64,000 nt of DNA from Actinoplanes sp. M2I2 (GTDB taxonomy: Bacteria; Actinomycetota; Actinomycetes; Mycobacteriales; Micromonosporaceae). The notes under the pieces are model-generated. The model saw only the letters and a program-made list of their open reading frames with translations, had not been told where the DNA came from and made no database searches. Each line of letters starts with the position of its first letter. Position 1 is the stretch's first letter. A program made the translations under genes and the position numbers. Location: assembly GCF_023544445.1 (NCBI RefSeq), contig NZ_JALPVJ010000008.1, positions 62,001-126,000 on the forward strand, given 5' to 3'. Shown here one piece after another: positions 20,284 through 28,227 of the stretch.

Positions 20284-20645
20284 GGCGACTCCCGGAGTGC
20301 GACGGCCTCGTCCAACTGGGCGCGCAGCTGCTGCCGGAGGTCGGTGAGCTGCCCCAGAAAGCCGTCCACTTCGGCCAGCTTGCGGCGCAGCACCAGCACC
20401 GAGTCGGGACAGACGTGACCCGACTGGTTCCCGGCCCGCAGACACGCGACGAAGGGCCGGATGTCCTCGATGCCGAAACCGGCCGCCAGCAGCGACCGGA
20501 TCTCCCGCACCACGCGCAGTTCGGCGTCGTCGTACTGCCGGTAGCCGTTCGCGTCCCGGCCGGCCCGCACGAGCCCCTGCTGCTCGTAGTAGCGCAGCGT
20601 CCGCGGGCTCGTCCCGGCCCGCGTCGCCAGCTCACCGATCAACAT
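20256..20645 (-). CDS. MerR-family regulator, probably redox-sensing
   Basis: The 129-residue protein has the MerR winged-helix domain at residues 1-70 (IGELATRAGTSPRTLRYYEQQGLV, then GYRQYDD) and a dimerisation helix. Cysteines lie in ACLRAGNQSGHVC, typical of the cysteine-containing MerR subgroup, and two more lie in the last ten residues (PCRTQIC). These last codons are also the start of the thioredoxin gene. Coupling to a thioredoxin suggests a thiol-based oxidative sensor, though metal sensing is possible. RBS AGGGGA is seven bases before ATG. A 20-bp palindrome upstream is the expected operator. Confidence 0.88.
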   Translation of the reverse strand: MLIGELATRAGTSPRTLRYYEQQGLVRAGRDANGYRQYDDAELRVVREIRSLLAAGFGIEDIRPFVACLRAGNQSGHVCPDSVLVLRRKLAEVDGFLGQLTDLRQQLRAQLDEAVALRESPCRTQICPP

Positions 20646-20677
20646 CCCGGTGTCCCCTCGTCGTCGCCGACGCTAGG

Positions 20678-20697
20678 CCTTGACACCGGCGTCAAGG
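20678..20697 (-). promoter_or_regulatory. MerR-type operator palindrome
   Basis: CCTTGAC and GTCAAGG arms enclose six bases and form a near-perfect 20-bp dyad 33 bases upstream of the merR-type start. Each arm includes a TTGAC -35-like element. Dyads of this form between promoter elements are the normal target of MerR regulators. The regulator probably controls its own operon, including the thioredoxin, through this site. Confidence 0.75.
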
Positions 20698-20731
20698 CAA
20701 GGCCGCCACAGATCTGAAGCAGCCGGAGGTC

Positions 20732-21058
20732 TCAGGCAGTGCTGCTGATCATCAGCGCGCTGCGCAAACCGGTGATGTCGAGCACTCGCAGCAGGAAGTC
20801 GCCGACGTTCGTCAGCGACAGGACAGAACGGGCATGTTGCGCCTTGCGGCTGAGTACGACGAGCGTGCCGAGGCCTTGCGAATCACAGAAGGTGACACCG
20901 GCCATGTCGAGCACGATGCGGGCCGGCGGCTCGATCAGCGTCTCGTTGACCAGCGTCGACAGGTTCGTGACCGTGAGCACGTCAATCTCCCCGGCGAGGT
21001 GGAAGATGACCTCGTCGGGTGCTTGCTCAACCGTGATCGACAGCTCGGGTCGTTCCAC
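20732..21058 (-). CDS. STAS anti-anti-sigma factor
   Basis: This 108-residue STAS protein carries the phosphoacceptor Ser60 in FCDSQGLGTL and the HLAGEIDVLTV strand near the N-terminus. It is the second stand-alone antagonist in the window. It differs from the one at 2839 in having Gln instead of Thr after the Ser. The GTG at 21058 has only a weak RBS. Its partner kinase is not adjacent; it could be served by the ATPase-phosphatase fusions between 4.7 and 14.8 kb. It is divergent from hemL. Confidence 0.87.
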   Translation of the reverse strand: MERPELSITVEQAPDEVIFHLAGEIDVLTVTNLSTLVNETLIEPPARIVLDMAGVTFCDSQGLGTLVVLSRKAQHARSVLSLTNVGDFLLRVLDITGLRSALMISSTA

Positions 21059-21131
21059 CGGGACAGCCTATCGCCTGTGCGCTTGTTCGGCCTGTTGGGC
21101 GCGACCGTACCGGGGCGTTCCCGACATCGCC

Positions 21132-21152
21132 GGATGACACCTCGCGTCATCC
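21132..21152. promoter_or_regulatory. Inverted repeat upstream of hemL
   Basis: Perfect 7-bp arms (GGATGAC and GTCATCC) separated by seven bases lie between the divergent STAS and hemL genes, 65 bases before the hemL start. The position fits an operator for either gene. I do not recognise the binding protein. Confidence 0.4.
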
Positions 21153-21216
21153 TCGGGTGATGTGAGGAACCCTCTTGAGATTCCCGCCGGACCGCGCTGA
21201 CACAATGGGAGCTGCT

Positions 21217-22548
21217 GTGACCACCTCATACCGCCCCGAGGGCCTCCCCTACCCGGAGGACGCCCCGGCATCCCAGGCCCTTTTCGACCGCGCCCAGGCT
21301 GTTGTGCCCGGCGGGGTCAATTCACCCGTGCGTGCGTTCCGAGCGGTCGGTGGCACGCCCCGTTTCATGGCCCACGGCTCCGGCGCGTGGCTCACCGACG
21401 CCGACGGCCGCCGCTATGTCGACCTCGTCAACTCGTGGGGCCCGCTGATCCACGGTCACGCCCATCTCGAGGTCATCGCCGCGATCCAGTCGGCCGCGAC
21501 CCGGGGCACCAGCTTCGGCACCCCGACGGCGGGCGAGGTCGACCTGGCCGAGGAGATCGTCCGGCGTACGCCCGTCGACGAGGTCCGCCTGGTCAACTCG
21601 GGCACCGAGGCCACCATGTCGGCGATCCGCCTGGCCCGGGGCTTCACCGGGCGTTCCAAGATCGTGAAGTTCGCCGGTTGCTACCACGGGCACGTCGACG
21701 CGCTGCTGGCCGCGGCCGGCTCCGGCGTCGCCACGCTCGGCCTGCCCGACTCGCCCGGCGTCACCGGCGCCGCCGCGAGCGAGACGATCGTGCTGCCCTA
21801 CAACGACGTCGCCGCGGTCGAGGAGGCCTTCCGGCGCGACGGCGGCGAGATCGCGGCGATCATCACCGAGGCCGCGGCCGGCAACATGGGCGTGATCGCC
21901 CCGCTCGACGGGTTCAACCAGCGGCTGGCCGAGATCGCCCACGCGGCCGGCGCCCTGCTCATCGTCGACGAGGTGATGACCGGCTTCCGTGTCTCGGCGG
22001 GCGGCTGGGCCGGGCTCGACCCGGTCGACGCCGACCTGTTCACCTTCGGCAAGGTGATGGGCGGCGGCCTGCCGGCGGCGGCGTTCGGCGGCCGTCGCGA
22101 GATCATGTCGCGGCTGGCCCCGGCCGGTCCCGTCTATCAGGCCGGCACTCTCTCGGGCAACCCGCTGGCCTGTGCGGCCGGGCTGGCCTCGCTGCGGCTC
22201 GCCGACGAGGCCGTCTACAAGCGCCTCGACGAGCTGTCCGCGACCGTCGGCGCGCTCGCCGCCGACGCGCTGACCACCGCGGGCGTGCCGCACCGGCTCT
22301 CGTTCGCCGGCAACATGTTCTCGATCTTCTTCACGGAGTCCGAGGTGGTCGACTACGAGTCGGCCCGGACCCAGGACGCGGGCGCGTTCAAGGCGTTCTT
22401 CCACGCGATGCTGGCCCGCGGCGTCTACCTGCCGCCGAGCGCCTTCGAGTCGTGGTTCGTCTCGACCGCGATCGACGAGGAAGCGCTGGAACAGATCGCG
22501 TCGGCGTTGCCTTACGCGGCGCGCGCCGCGGCGGGGGGAGAACTGTGA
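21217..22548 (+). CDS. hemL: Glutamate-1-semialdehyde 2,1-aminomutase
   Basis: The 443-residue PLP enzyme converts glutamate-1-semialdehyde to 5-aminolevulinate, the last step of the C5 route to haem and cobalamin. Characteristic segments are [11 protein letters not shown], the [16 protein letters not shown] cofactor loop, [10 protein letters not shown] and the lysine that binds PLP in [16 protein letters not shown]. Length fits the family. The GTG at 21217 is chosen for GGGAG at good spacing; an ATG four codons earlier is also possible. It heads an overlapping operon that continues into cytochrome c maturation, which couples haem supply to haem use. A 7-bp inverted repeat lies upstream. Confidence 0.95.
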   Translation: MTTSYRPEGLPYPEDAPASQALFDRAQAVVPGGVNSPVRAFRAVGGTPRFMAHGSGAWLTDADGRRYVDLVNSWGPLIHGHAHLEVIAAIQSAATRGTSFGTPTAGEVDLAEEIVRRTPVDEVRLVNSGTEATMSAIRLARGFTGRSKIVKFAGCYHGHVDALLAAAGSGVATLGLPDSPGVTGAAASETIVLPYNDVAAVEEAFRRDGGEIAAIITEAAAGNMGVIAPLDGFNQRLAEIAHAAGALLIVDEVMTGFRVSAGGWAGLDPVDADLFTFGKVMGGGLPAAAFGGRREIMSRLAPAGPVYQAGTLSGNPLACAAGLASLRLADEAVYKRLDELSATVGALAADALTTAGVPHRLSFAGNMFSIFFTESEVVDYESARTQDAGAFKAFFHAMLARGVYLPPSAFESWFVSTAIDEEALEQIASALPYAARAAAGGEL

Positions 22549-23201
22549 GCGAGCCGACGAGAACCACCGTCCACGTGATGCGGCACGGCGAGGTCTTCAA
22601 CCCCGACCAGGTCCTGTACGGGCGCCTGCCCGACTTCCACCTGTCTGAGCTCGGCAAGCAGATGGCCGTGGCGGCGGCCGAGTCGCTGGCCGGGCGCGAC
22701 GTCACCCACGTGGTGGCCAGCCCGCTCGACCGCGCGCAGGAGACCGCCGTACCGATCGCCGCGGAATTCGACCTCAAGATCGCCAGCGACGTCCGGCTGA
22801 TCGAGAGCTCGAACTACTTCGAGGGCAAGAAGGTCTCGGTCGGCGACGGCGCGCTCACCAATCCGCGGCACTGGTGGGTGCTGCGCGACCCGATCACCCC
22901 GTCCTGGGGCGAGGCCTACCTGGTCATCGCGCAGCGGATGTTCGCCGCGGTGCAGGCGGCCCGGGTCGCCGCCGAGGGTCACGAGGCCGTCTGTGTGTCA
23001 CATCAGCTGCCGATCTGGACGCTGCGGCGCTATATAGAGAAGAAGCGTTTGTGGCACGACCCCCGTCGCCGGGAGTGCGCGCTGGCCAGCATCACGTCGT
23101 TCCGCTTCGAGGACTCCAAGGTCGTCGGCATCGACTACGCCGAGCCCGCCGCCCACCTGGTGGCCCTCTCCGCGACAGCCAAGACCGCCAAGGGAGCTTG
23201 A
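22545..23201 (+). CDS. Histidine phosphatase family protein
   Basis: The 218-residue protein belongs to the phosphoglycerate-mutase-like superfamily. The catalytic RHGE motif (VMRHGEV) is at residues 12-15 and the second histidine is in CVSHQLPIW near residue 155. The [11 protein letters not shown] segment is typical. The substrate is unknown; annotation as phosphoglycerate mutase would be unsafe because glycolytic residues are not evident. A homologue in this position, between hemL and the cytochrome c genes, is frequent in actinobacteria. The GTG overlaps the hemL stop by four bases. Confidence 0.87.
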   Translation: MSEPTRTTVHVMRHGEVFNPDQVLYGRLPDFHLSELGKQMAVAAAESLAGRDVTHVVASPLDRAQETAVPIAAEFDLKIASDVRLIESSNYFEGKKVSVGDGALTNPRHWWVLRDPITPSWGEAYLVIAQRMFAAVQAARVAAEGHEAVCVSHQLPIWTLRRYIEKKRLWHDPRRRECALASITSFRFEDSKVVGIDYAEPAAHLVALSATAKTAKGA

Positions 23202-23203
23202 CC

Positions 23204-23761
23204 ATGCGCCGCCTCGCCGCTGTCCTGGCCGCCGCCGTGCTCACGGCCGGTGTCCTCGCCGGATGCGGCGGGGAGGACAACTGGGCCGAGAAGTGCACGA
23301 CGGCCAACGGCGTGGTCGAGTGCGCACCCGATCAGCGGACCGCGGTCAAGCCGGTCAGCGGCGAGCTGCTCGACGGCGGCAAGTACGACCTGAGCCAGGA
23401 TCTCGGCAAGGTCGTCGTGGTCAATTTCTGGGGCTCGTGGTGCGCGCCCTGCCGGGCCGAGGCCGACGACCTGGAAAAGACGTACCAGGCGACCAAGGCC
23501 AAGAACGTCACGTTCATCGGCGTCAACTCGCGGGACGACCGGGACGCGGCCCGTGAGTTCGAGCGCGGCCGGGTCACCTATCCGAGCCTCTACGACTTCG
23601 ACGGCCAGGTCGGCCTGCAGTTCGATGTCACGCAGGTCAGCACCCCGGCCACCCTGATCATCGACCGGCAGGGCCGCATCGCCGCCGCGGTGCGCCAGGC
23701 CACCACGATCACTCAACTGCAGCCGCTGGTGGAAAAGGTGGCCGCGGAGGGGAACGGCTGA
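23204..23761 (+). CDS. resA: ResA/TlpA-like thiol-disulfide lipoprotein
   Basis: The 185-residue protein has a signal peptide with a lipobox (LAGC, Cys22), so it should be an extracytoplasmic lipoprotein. The thioredoxin fold has active site WCAPC (NFWGSWCAPCRAE) and the cis-Pro in VSTPATLIID. ResA-type proteins reduce the haem-binding cysteines of apocytochrome c before haem attachment, taking electrons from CcdA, which is encoded next. The start is two bases after the previous stop and the stop overlaps the ccdA ATG by one base. Confidence 0.92.
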   Translation: MRRLAAVLAAAVLTAGVLAGCGGEDNWAEKCTTANGVVECAPDQRTAVKPVSGELLDGGKYDLSQDLGKVVVVNFWGSWCAPCRAEADDLEKTYQATKAKNVTFIGVNSRDDRDAAREFERGRVTYPSLYDFDGQVGLQFDVTQVSTPATLIIDRQGRIAAAVRQATTITQLQPLVEKVAAEGNG

Positions 23762-24573
23762 TGAGCGACAGCTTCGCCTCGATCGCCGGCACCGGTCCGC
23801 TGCTGCTGGCCATCGGGGTCGCCGTGATCGCCGGCCTGGTCAGCATCCTGTCGCCGTGCGTCCTGCCGCTCGTGCCCGGCTACCTGTCCTACGTCACCGG
23901 TCTGGCCGGCTCCGACCTGGACGCCGGATCCCGGAGCCCGGAGCCGGTCGAGGGCGGCGGGGTGGGGACGCTGACCAAGCCGGCCGTACGGACCGCGGGC
24001 ACCGGTCGCGTGCTGGCCGGCACCAGCCTGTTCGTGCTGGGCTTCATGGTCGTGTTCACGCTGCTCACCACGGCGGCCGCCAAGCTGGGCTTCCTGCTGC
24101 GCCACCAGGACGCGCTCAACCTCGTCCTGGGCGTTCTGATCATCCTGCTCGGGGTCGCCTATCTGGGCTGGATCCCCGGTCTGCAGCGGGAGGCCCGGAT
24201 CACCCGGCTGCCCGCCGCCGGGCTGCTCGGCGCCCCGGTGTTCGGCGCGATCTTCGCCTTCTCCTGGATCCCGTGCGTCGGCCCGACCCTGGGCGCGGTC
24301 ATCCTGCTGGCCACCACCTCGGGTCAGACCGACCGGGCGGTGATCCTGGCCGTGGCGTACAGCCTGGGTCTGGGCATTCCGTTCGTGCTCTTCGGTCTGT
24401 TCTTCCGCAAGCTGCTCGGGGTCTTCCGGGCCGTCCGCCGCAACAGCCGCTGGATCACCCGGATCGGCGGCGTGCTGCTCATCCTGGTCGGGCTGGCCCT
24501 GGTCACCGGTGGCTGGAACCACTTCCTGGTGTGGCTCAAGGTCACCTTCGACTTCGGGGGGACCGTGCTGTGA
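23761..24573 (+). CDS. ccdA: Cytochrome c biogenesis thiol transporter CcdA
   Basis: The 270-residue protein has six predicted membrane helices. Its two redox cysteines lie in ILSPCVLPLVPGYLSYV and FSWIPCVGPTLG, the CcdA signature. It carries reducing equivalents from cytoplasmic thioredoxin across the membrane to the ResA-type protein. A loop of about 40 residues (SRSPEPVEGGGVGTLTKP) between helices 1 and 2 is longer than in short CcdA proteins. It overlaps its neighbours by one and four bases. Confidence 0.94.
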   Translation: MSDSFASIAGTGPLLLAIGVAVIAGLVSILSPCVLPLVPGYLSYVTGLAGSDLDAGSRSPEPVEGGGVGTLTKPAVRTAGTGRVLAGTSLFVLGFMVVFTLLTTAAAKLGFLLRHQDALNLVLGVLIILLGVAYLGWIPGLQREARITRLPAAGLLGAPVFGAIFAFSWIPCVGPTLGAVILLATTSGQTDRAVILAVAYSLGLGIPFVLFGLFFRKLLGVFRAVRRNSRWITRIGGVLLILVGLALVTGGWNHFLVWLKVTFDFGGTVL

Positions 24574-26192
24574 CCGTTGTCGAGCAACGCCCGGCCGCCC
24601 CGGCTGCGCCGCCGCCGCGCCGCACCAACCGGCTGTGGGCCCTGCTGCGCAACTCCTGGCGGCAGCTCACCAGCATGCGTACGGCTCTGGTGCTGCTCTT
24701 CCTGCTGGCGATCGCCGCCATCCCGGGCTCGATCTTCCCGCAACGCGCGGTCAACGCCGAGCGGGTGACGCAGTACTACCAGGCGCATCCCGATCTGGCG
24801 CCGTGGCTGGAGCGTCTCGGCGGCTTCGAGGTCTACGCGTCGCCCTGGTTCGCCTCGATCTACCTGCTGCTCTTCACGTCGCTGATCGGCTGTGTCGTGC
24901 CCCGGCTGCTCGACCACGTGCGCGCGCTGCGGATGGCGCCGCCCGAGGCGCCCAAGCGTCTGGAACGACTGCCCGAGCACGCCGAGCCGTTCCCGCGCGC
25001 GGGCGAACCGGCCGAGGTCGCCGCGAGCGTCGCCCGCGACCTGCGCCGCCGCCGGTGGCGCACCAAGGTGCGCGAGGCCGAGGACGGCAGCTGGACCGTC
25101 TCGGCCGAGAAGGGCCACCTCAAGGAGTCCGGCAACCTGCTCTTCCACTTCGCCCTGCTGGCTGTGCTGATCGGCGTCGGCTTCGGGCACTGGTACGGCT
25201 GGCACGCCAACCGGCTGCTGGTCGGTGGCAACGCTTCGGGCTTCTGCAACACGCTCACGCAGTACGACGACTCCACGCTCGGCCCCCGGGTGCAGCCGGC
25301 CGACCTGCCGAACTTCTGCCTCAAGCTGACCGACTTCGACGCCACCTTCCAGAGCACCGGCCAGCCCAAGACCTTCCTGGCCACCGTGCAGGTGACCCAG
25401 GACGGCGGCCCGGCCGAGACCCGGAAGTTCACGGTGAACGACCCGCTGCGGCTGGGCGACGCCAACGTCTATCTGCTCGGGCACGGCTACGCGCCGGTCC
25501 TCAAGTACACCGACCGCTTCGGCGTCTCGCAGACCAAGGTCGTGCCGTTCCTGCCGATCGACGCCATGCAGACCAGCGAGGGCGTCGCCCAGTTCCCCGA
25601 CGTCAACATCGACCCGAAGACCGACAAGCGGGACTCCACACTCCAGATGGGCTTCGAAGGCCGGTACCTGCCGACCGCGCCCACCGACGGCCGGGCCACC
25701 TCGGCGTTCCCGGCCGAGGACAACCCGATGCTCTACCTGACGGCCTACCGCGGTGACCTCGGCCTCGACGTCGGCACGCCCGGCTCGGTGTATTCGCTCG
25801 ACCAGGGCCAGCTCGCCTCGGGTGAGCTCAAGAACGTCAGCGGGACACGTCCGCACGCGCTCAAGCTGGGCGGCACCTGGACCCTGGACGACGGCACCAA
25901 GCTCGAGTTCGTCGGCACCCGGCCGTTCGCCACCCTGTCCGTCCGGCACGACCCGACCCAGGGGCTGGTGCTGGCCGGCGCGGTGCTCGGCCTGATCGGG
26001 CTGATGCTCTCGCTCGGCGGCCACCGGCGCCGGGTGTGGTTCCGGGCGCGGAGAAATACCGACCTGACAGGTTCGTCGGCGAGCTCCGGCGGTACGTTGT
26101 TGGCGGCCGGTGGCCTGCCGCGCACCGACTATCCCGGTTTTCCGGACGAGTTCAAGGCTGTGGTGAAGGCCGCCGAGGAAGGGACGCCCTGA
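24570..26192 (+). CDS. resB: Cytochrome c maturation protein ResB
   Basis: The 540-residue membrane protein is the ResB (Ccs1) half of the system II haem lyase. Helix 1 is in MRTALVLLFLLAIAAIPGSIFPQ; other helices are near residues 90, 190 and 470. The large extracytoplasmic region lies between about residues 215 and 465. It carries the RLVGGNASGFCNTL and FNVNDPLRLG-like stretches of the family. ResB and the CcsA protein encoded next form the complex that moves and attaches haem to cytochrome c. The GTG start overlaps ccdA by four bases. Confidence 0.93.
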   Translation: MTVVEQRPAAPAAPPPRRTNRLWALLRNSWRQLTSMRTALVLLFLLAIAAIPGSIFPQRAVNAERVTQYYQAHPDLAPWLERLGGFEVYASPWFASIYLLLFTSLIGCVVPRLLDHVRALRMAPPEAPKRLERLPEHAEPFPRAGEPAEVAASVARDLRRRRWRTKVREAEDGSWTVSAEKGHLKESGNLLFHFALLAVLIGVGFGHWYGWHANRLLVGGNASGFCNTLTQYDDSTLGPRVQPADLPNFCLKLTDFDATFQSTGQPKTFLATVQVTQDGGPAETRKFTVNDPLRLGDANVYLLGHGYAPVLKYTDRFGVSQTKVVPFLPIDAMQTSEGVAQFPDVNIDPKTDKRDSTLQMGFEGRYLPTAPTDGRATSAFPAEDNPMLYLTAYRGDLGLDVGTPGSVYSLDQGQLASGELKNVSGTRPHALKLGGTWTLDDGTKLEFVGTRPFATLSVRHDPTQGLVLAGAVLGLIGLMLSLGGHRRRVWFRARRNTDLTGSSASSGGTLLAAGGLPRTDYPGFPDEFKAVVKAAEEGTP

Positions 26193-27193
26193 TGGCGGAG
26201 TTGTCCAACCAGTTGATGGCGGCGGCCGTCCTGGCCTATCTGATTGCGATGGTCTGCTACGCGGGCGAGTACGCGTTCGGCAAGCGCAGCCGCATCGGCC
26301 GCGCGGCGATCCGGCCGGTCGAGGCCAAGCAGCTCGTCGGCGCGGGGGCCACTGTTCCGGCAGACACTGTTCCGGCGGACGCTGTTCCGCCCGTCGTCGT
26401 CGAGACGTCGGAGACGCCGGCCGGGCGTGACCGCGGCGAGCTGGTCGGCCGCATCGCCGTCGGCGTCAACGTCCTCGCCGTGCTGCTGCACCTCGGCGGT
26501 CTGGTCACGCGCGGAGTCGCGGCTGACCGGATGCCGTGGGGCAACATGTACGAGTACATCCTGTCGACCACGTTCATCGCGTCGGCGGTCTGGATCGGGG
26601 TCGTGCTGGCCCGCCCGGCCGTGCGTCACCTGGGCCTGTTCGCCTCGCTCGCGCTGGTCGTCATGCTCGGCGCGGCCACCATGATCGCGTACACCCCGGT
26701 CGGCCCGCTGGTGCCCGCGCTCAACTCGTACTGGTTCATCATCCACGTGTCGACGATCATCATCGGCTCGGGCATCTTCCTGATCGGCGCCGTGCCGGCC
26801 GCGATGTTCCTCATCCGGAACGGGTACGACGAGGGCAAGCGCAAGTTCCCCTACACGCTCGGTAAGCACGTGCCCGCAGCCGTGACGCTCGAGCGGCTGA
26901 CGTTCCGCTTGCACGCCTTCGCCTTCCCGCTGTTCACCTTCGGCGCGCTGATCGCGGGGCCGATCTGGGCCGAGGCGTCCTGGGGCCGCTACTGGGGCTG
27001 GGACCCCAAGGAGGTCTGGGCGTTCATCTCCTGGGTCGTCTACGCCGGCTACCTGCACGCCCGGGCCACGCCCAGCGTGAAGCGCACGGTGGCCACCTGG
27101 ATCGCGCTGCTGGGCTTCGTGACCATGTTGATGAACCTGTTCGGCGTCAACCTGTTCTTCGAGGGCCTGCACTCGTACGCCAACGCGGGCTGA
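26192..27193 (+). CDS. ccsA: Cytochrome c haem-handling protein CcsA/ResC
   Basis: The 333-residue protein has eight or so membrane helices. The tryptophan-rich haem-handling motif is WGRYWGWDPKEVWAFISW, and the conserved MPWGNMYEY segment is present. Histidines flanking the motif act as haem ligands in the family. A low-complexity insert with a repeated VPADTVPADAVP run lies between helices 1 and 2. Its start overlaps the resB stop by one base, and it is the last gene of the hemL operon. The convergent gene ends 12 bases away. Confidence 0.93.
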   Translation: MAELSNQLMAAAVLAYLIAMVCYAGEYAFGKRSRIGRAAIRPVEAKQLVGAGATVPADTVPADAVPPVVVETSETPAGRDRGELVGRIAVGVNVLAVLLHLGGLVTRGVAADRMPWGNMYEYILSTTFIASAVWIGVVLARPAVRHLGLFASLALVVMLGAATMIAYTPVGPLVPALNSYWFIIHVSTIIIGSGIFLIGAVPAAMFLIRNGYDEGKRKFPYTLGKHVPAAVTLERLTFRLHAFAFPLFTFGALIAGPIWAEASWGRYWGWDPKEVWAFISWVVYAGYLHARATPSVKRTVATWIALLGFVTMLMNLFGVNLFFEGLHSYANAG

Positions 27194-27205
27194 CGCCCCG
27201 GTGGC

Positions 27206-28120
27206 TCACGGCCGGTCGCCGCAGCCGCCGGCCGTCCACGTGTCGTAGCGGGTGAGCCAGTCCAGGCAGAAGCCGCCCTTGAGCCGGCGCTGGGTGGGAT
27301 CGGTGCCGGTCCGGGTGGGCACGTCCTCGCGCCAGAATCGCGGCTCGCCGTCGGTGGGCCGCAGCCGGACGTTGTCCACCGTCACGGGCGGCACGTCGAT
27401 CAGCCCGGGCCTCTTCCCGTCGACGTGCACCTCCACATACTGCTCGACGGTCGAGGTGGGGCCGATCGGTAGGAGCTGGGTGGTGAGCAGATTCCACCGT
27501 TCGCCCCACCACAGCCAGGCACTCCACACGCCGTTCTTGCCCGCGTGCAGGTCGATCCAGATCTTGTCACCCGGGCGCAGCGTGTACTGCTCGTAGAACT
27601 GCCAGGTCTTCGTGTTGGTGTTGAAGGTGTAGACCTGCTGCTTGCCGGCCCCGGCCCAGCCCGTTTCGGCCCAGCCGGCCTCCAGCCAGGCGATGGTGCC
27701 CCGGCCCAGGTTGCGCTTGGCCATGAACCGGGCGGCCACGAAGTCGTACGAGCGGGTGCGGATCGCCCCGTCGACCACCGACATGCGGCCCGACACCCCG
27801 GCCCACTCCCCGCCGGTGTTGGCGCCCAGGTGGTGGTAGCCGCTCGGCGTGAAGCCGGCCTGGCCCGGCCGGGGCAGACGCACCCCGGACTCGCGGATGT
27901 GACCCGCGGCACGACAGGCCCCGGGAGTGGCCGGGCCGGCCGGCTGGGCCGGCGGCCGCTGCGACGCCCGGGCGGGTGGGCAGGCCGGCAGCGCCGTCCT
28001 GCTGCCGACCGCGGAAGAGGAGCTCTGAGCTGCAGAAACAGCCGGAGCCGGACCTGCCGGCGCGGCGACCAGGCCCGCCATCGCGCACCACAGCGCCACG
28101 TCACGGACCTTCACCAGCAC
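27206..28120 (-). CDS. Secreted protein of unknown function, lectin-like fold possible
   Basis: The 304-residue precursor has a signal peptide (about residues 1-32) and a Pro/Ala-rich linker with isolated cysteines. A beta-rich domain with many aromatics fills about residues 95-250 (GYHHLGANTGGEWAGV, AWLEAGWAETGW, YTLRPGDKIWIDLH). Regular W and PGD spacing recalls jelly-roll or eqolisin-type folds, but I cannot identify the catalytic Gln and Glu with confidence. The mature protein ends in a Cys-containing GGFCLDWLTRYDTWTAGGC segment, perhaps a disulfide loop. The first GTG (28120) and another at 28114 are both possible starts. It is divergent from the UbiD-like gene. Confidence 0.6.
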   Translation of the reverse strand: MLVKVRDVALWCAMAGLVAAPAGPAPAVSAAQSSSSAVGSRTALPACPPARASQRPPAQPAGPATPGACRAAGHIRESGVRLPRPGQAGFTPSGYHHLGANTGGEWAGVSGRMSVVDGAIRTRSYDFVAARFMAKRNLGRGTIAWLEAGWAETGWAGAGKQQVYTFNTNTKTWQFYEQYTLRPGDKIWIDLHAGKNGVWSAWLWWGERWNLLTTQLLPIGPTSTVEQYVEVHVDGKRPGLIDVPPVTVDNVRLRPTDGEPRFWREDVPTRTGTDPTQRRLKGGFCLDWLTRYDTWTAGGCGDRP

Positions 28121-28227
28121 CTCGCCTGCGCATCGGGATATCGTTAACTCAACGCGAATCGGACATCACGAGTGACGGTGATCGCCCGCGCGCGGAACTG
28201 TCGGACCCGTGCGCGAGACTGGATGTC

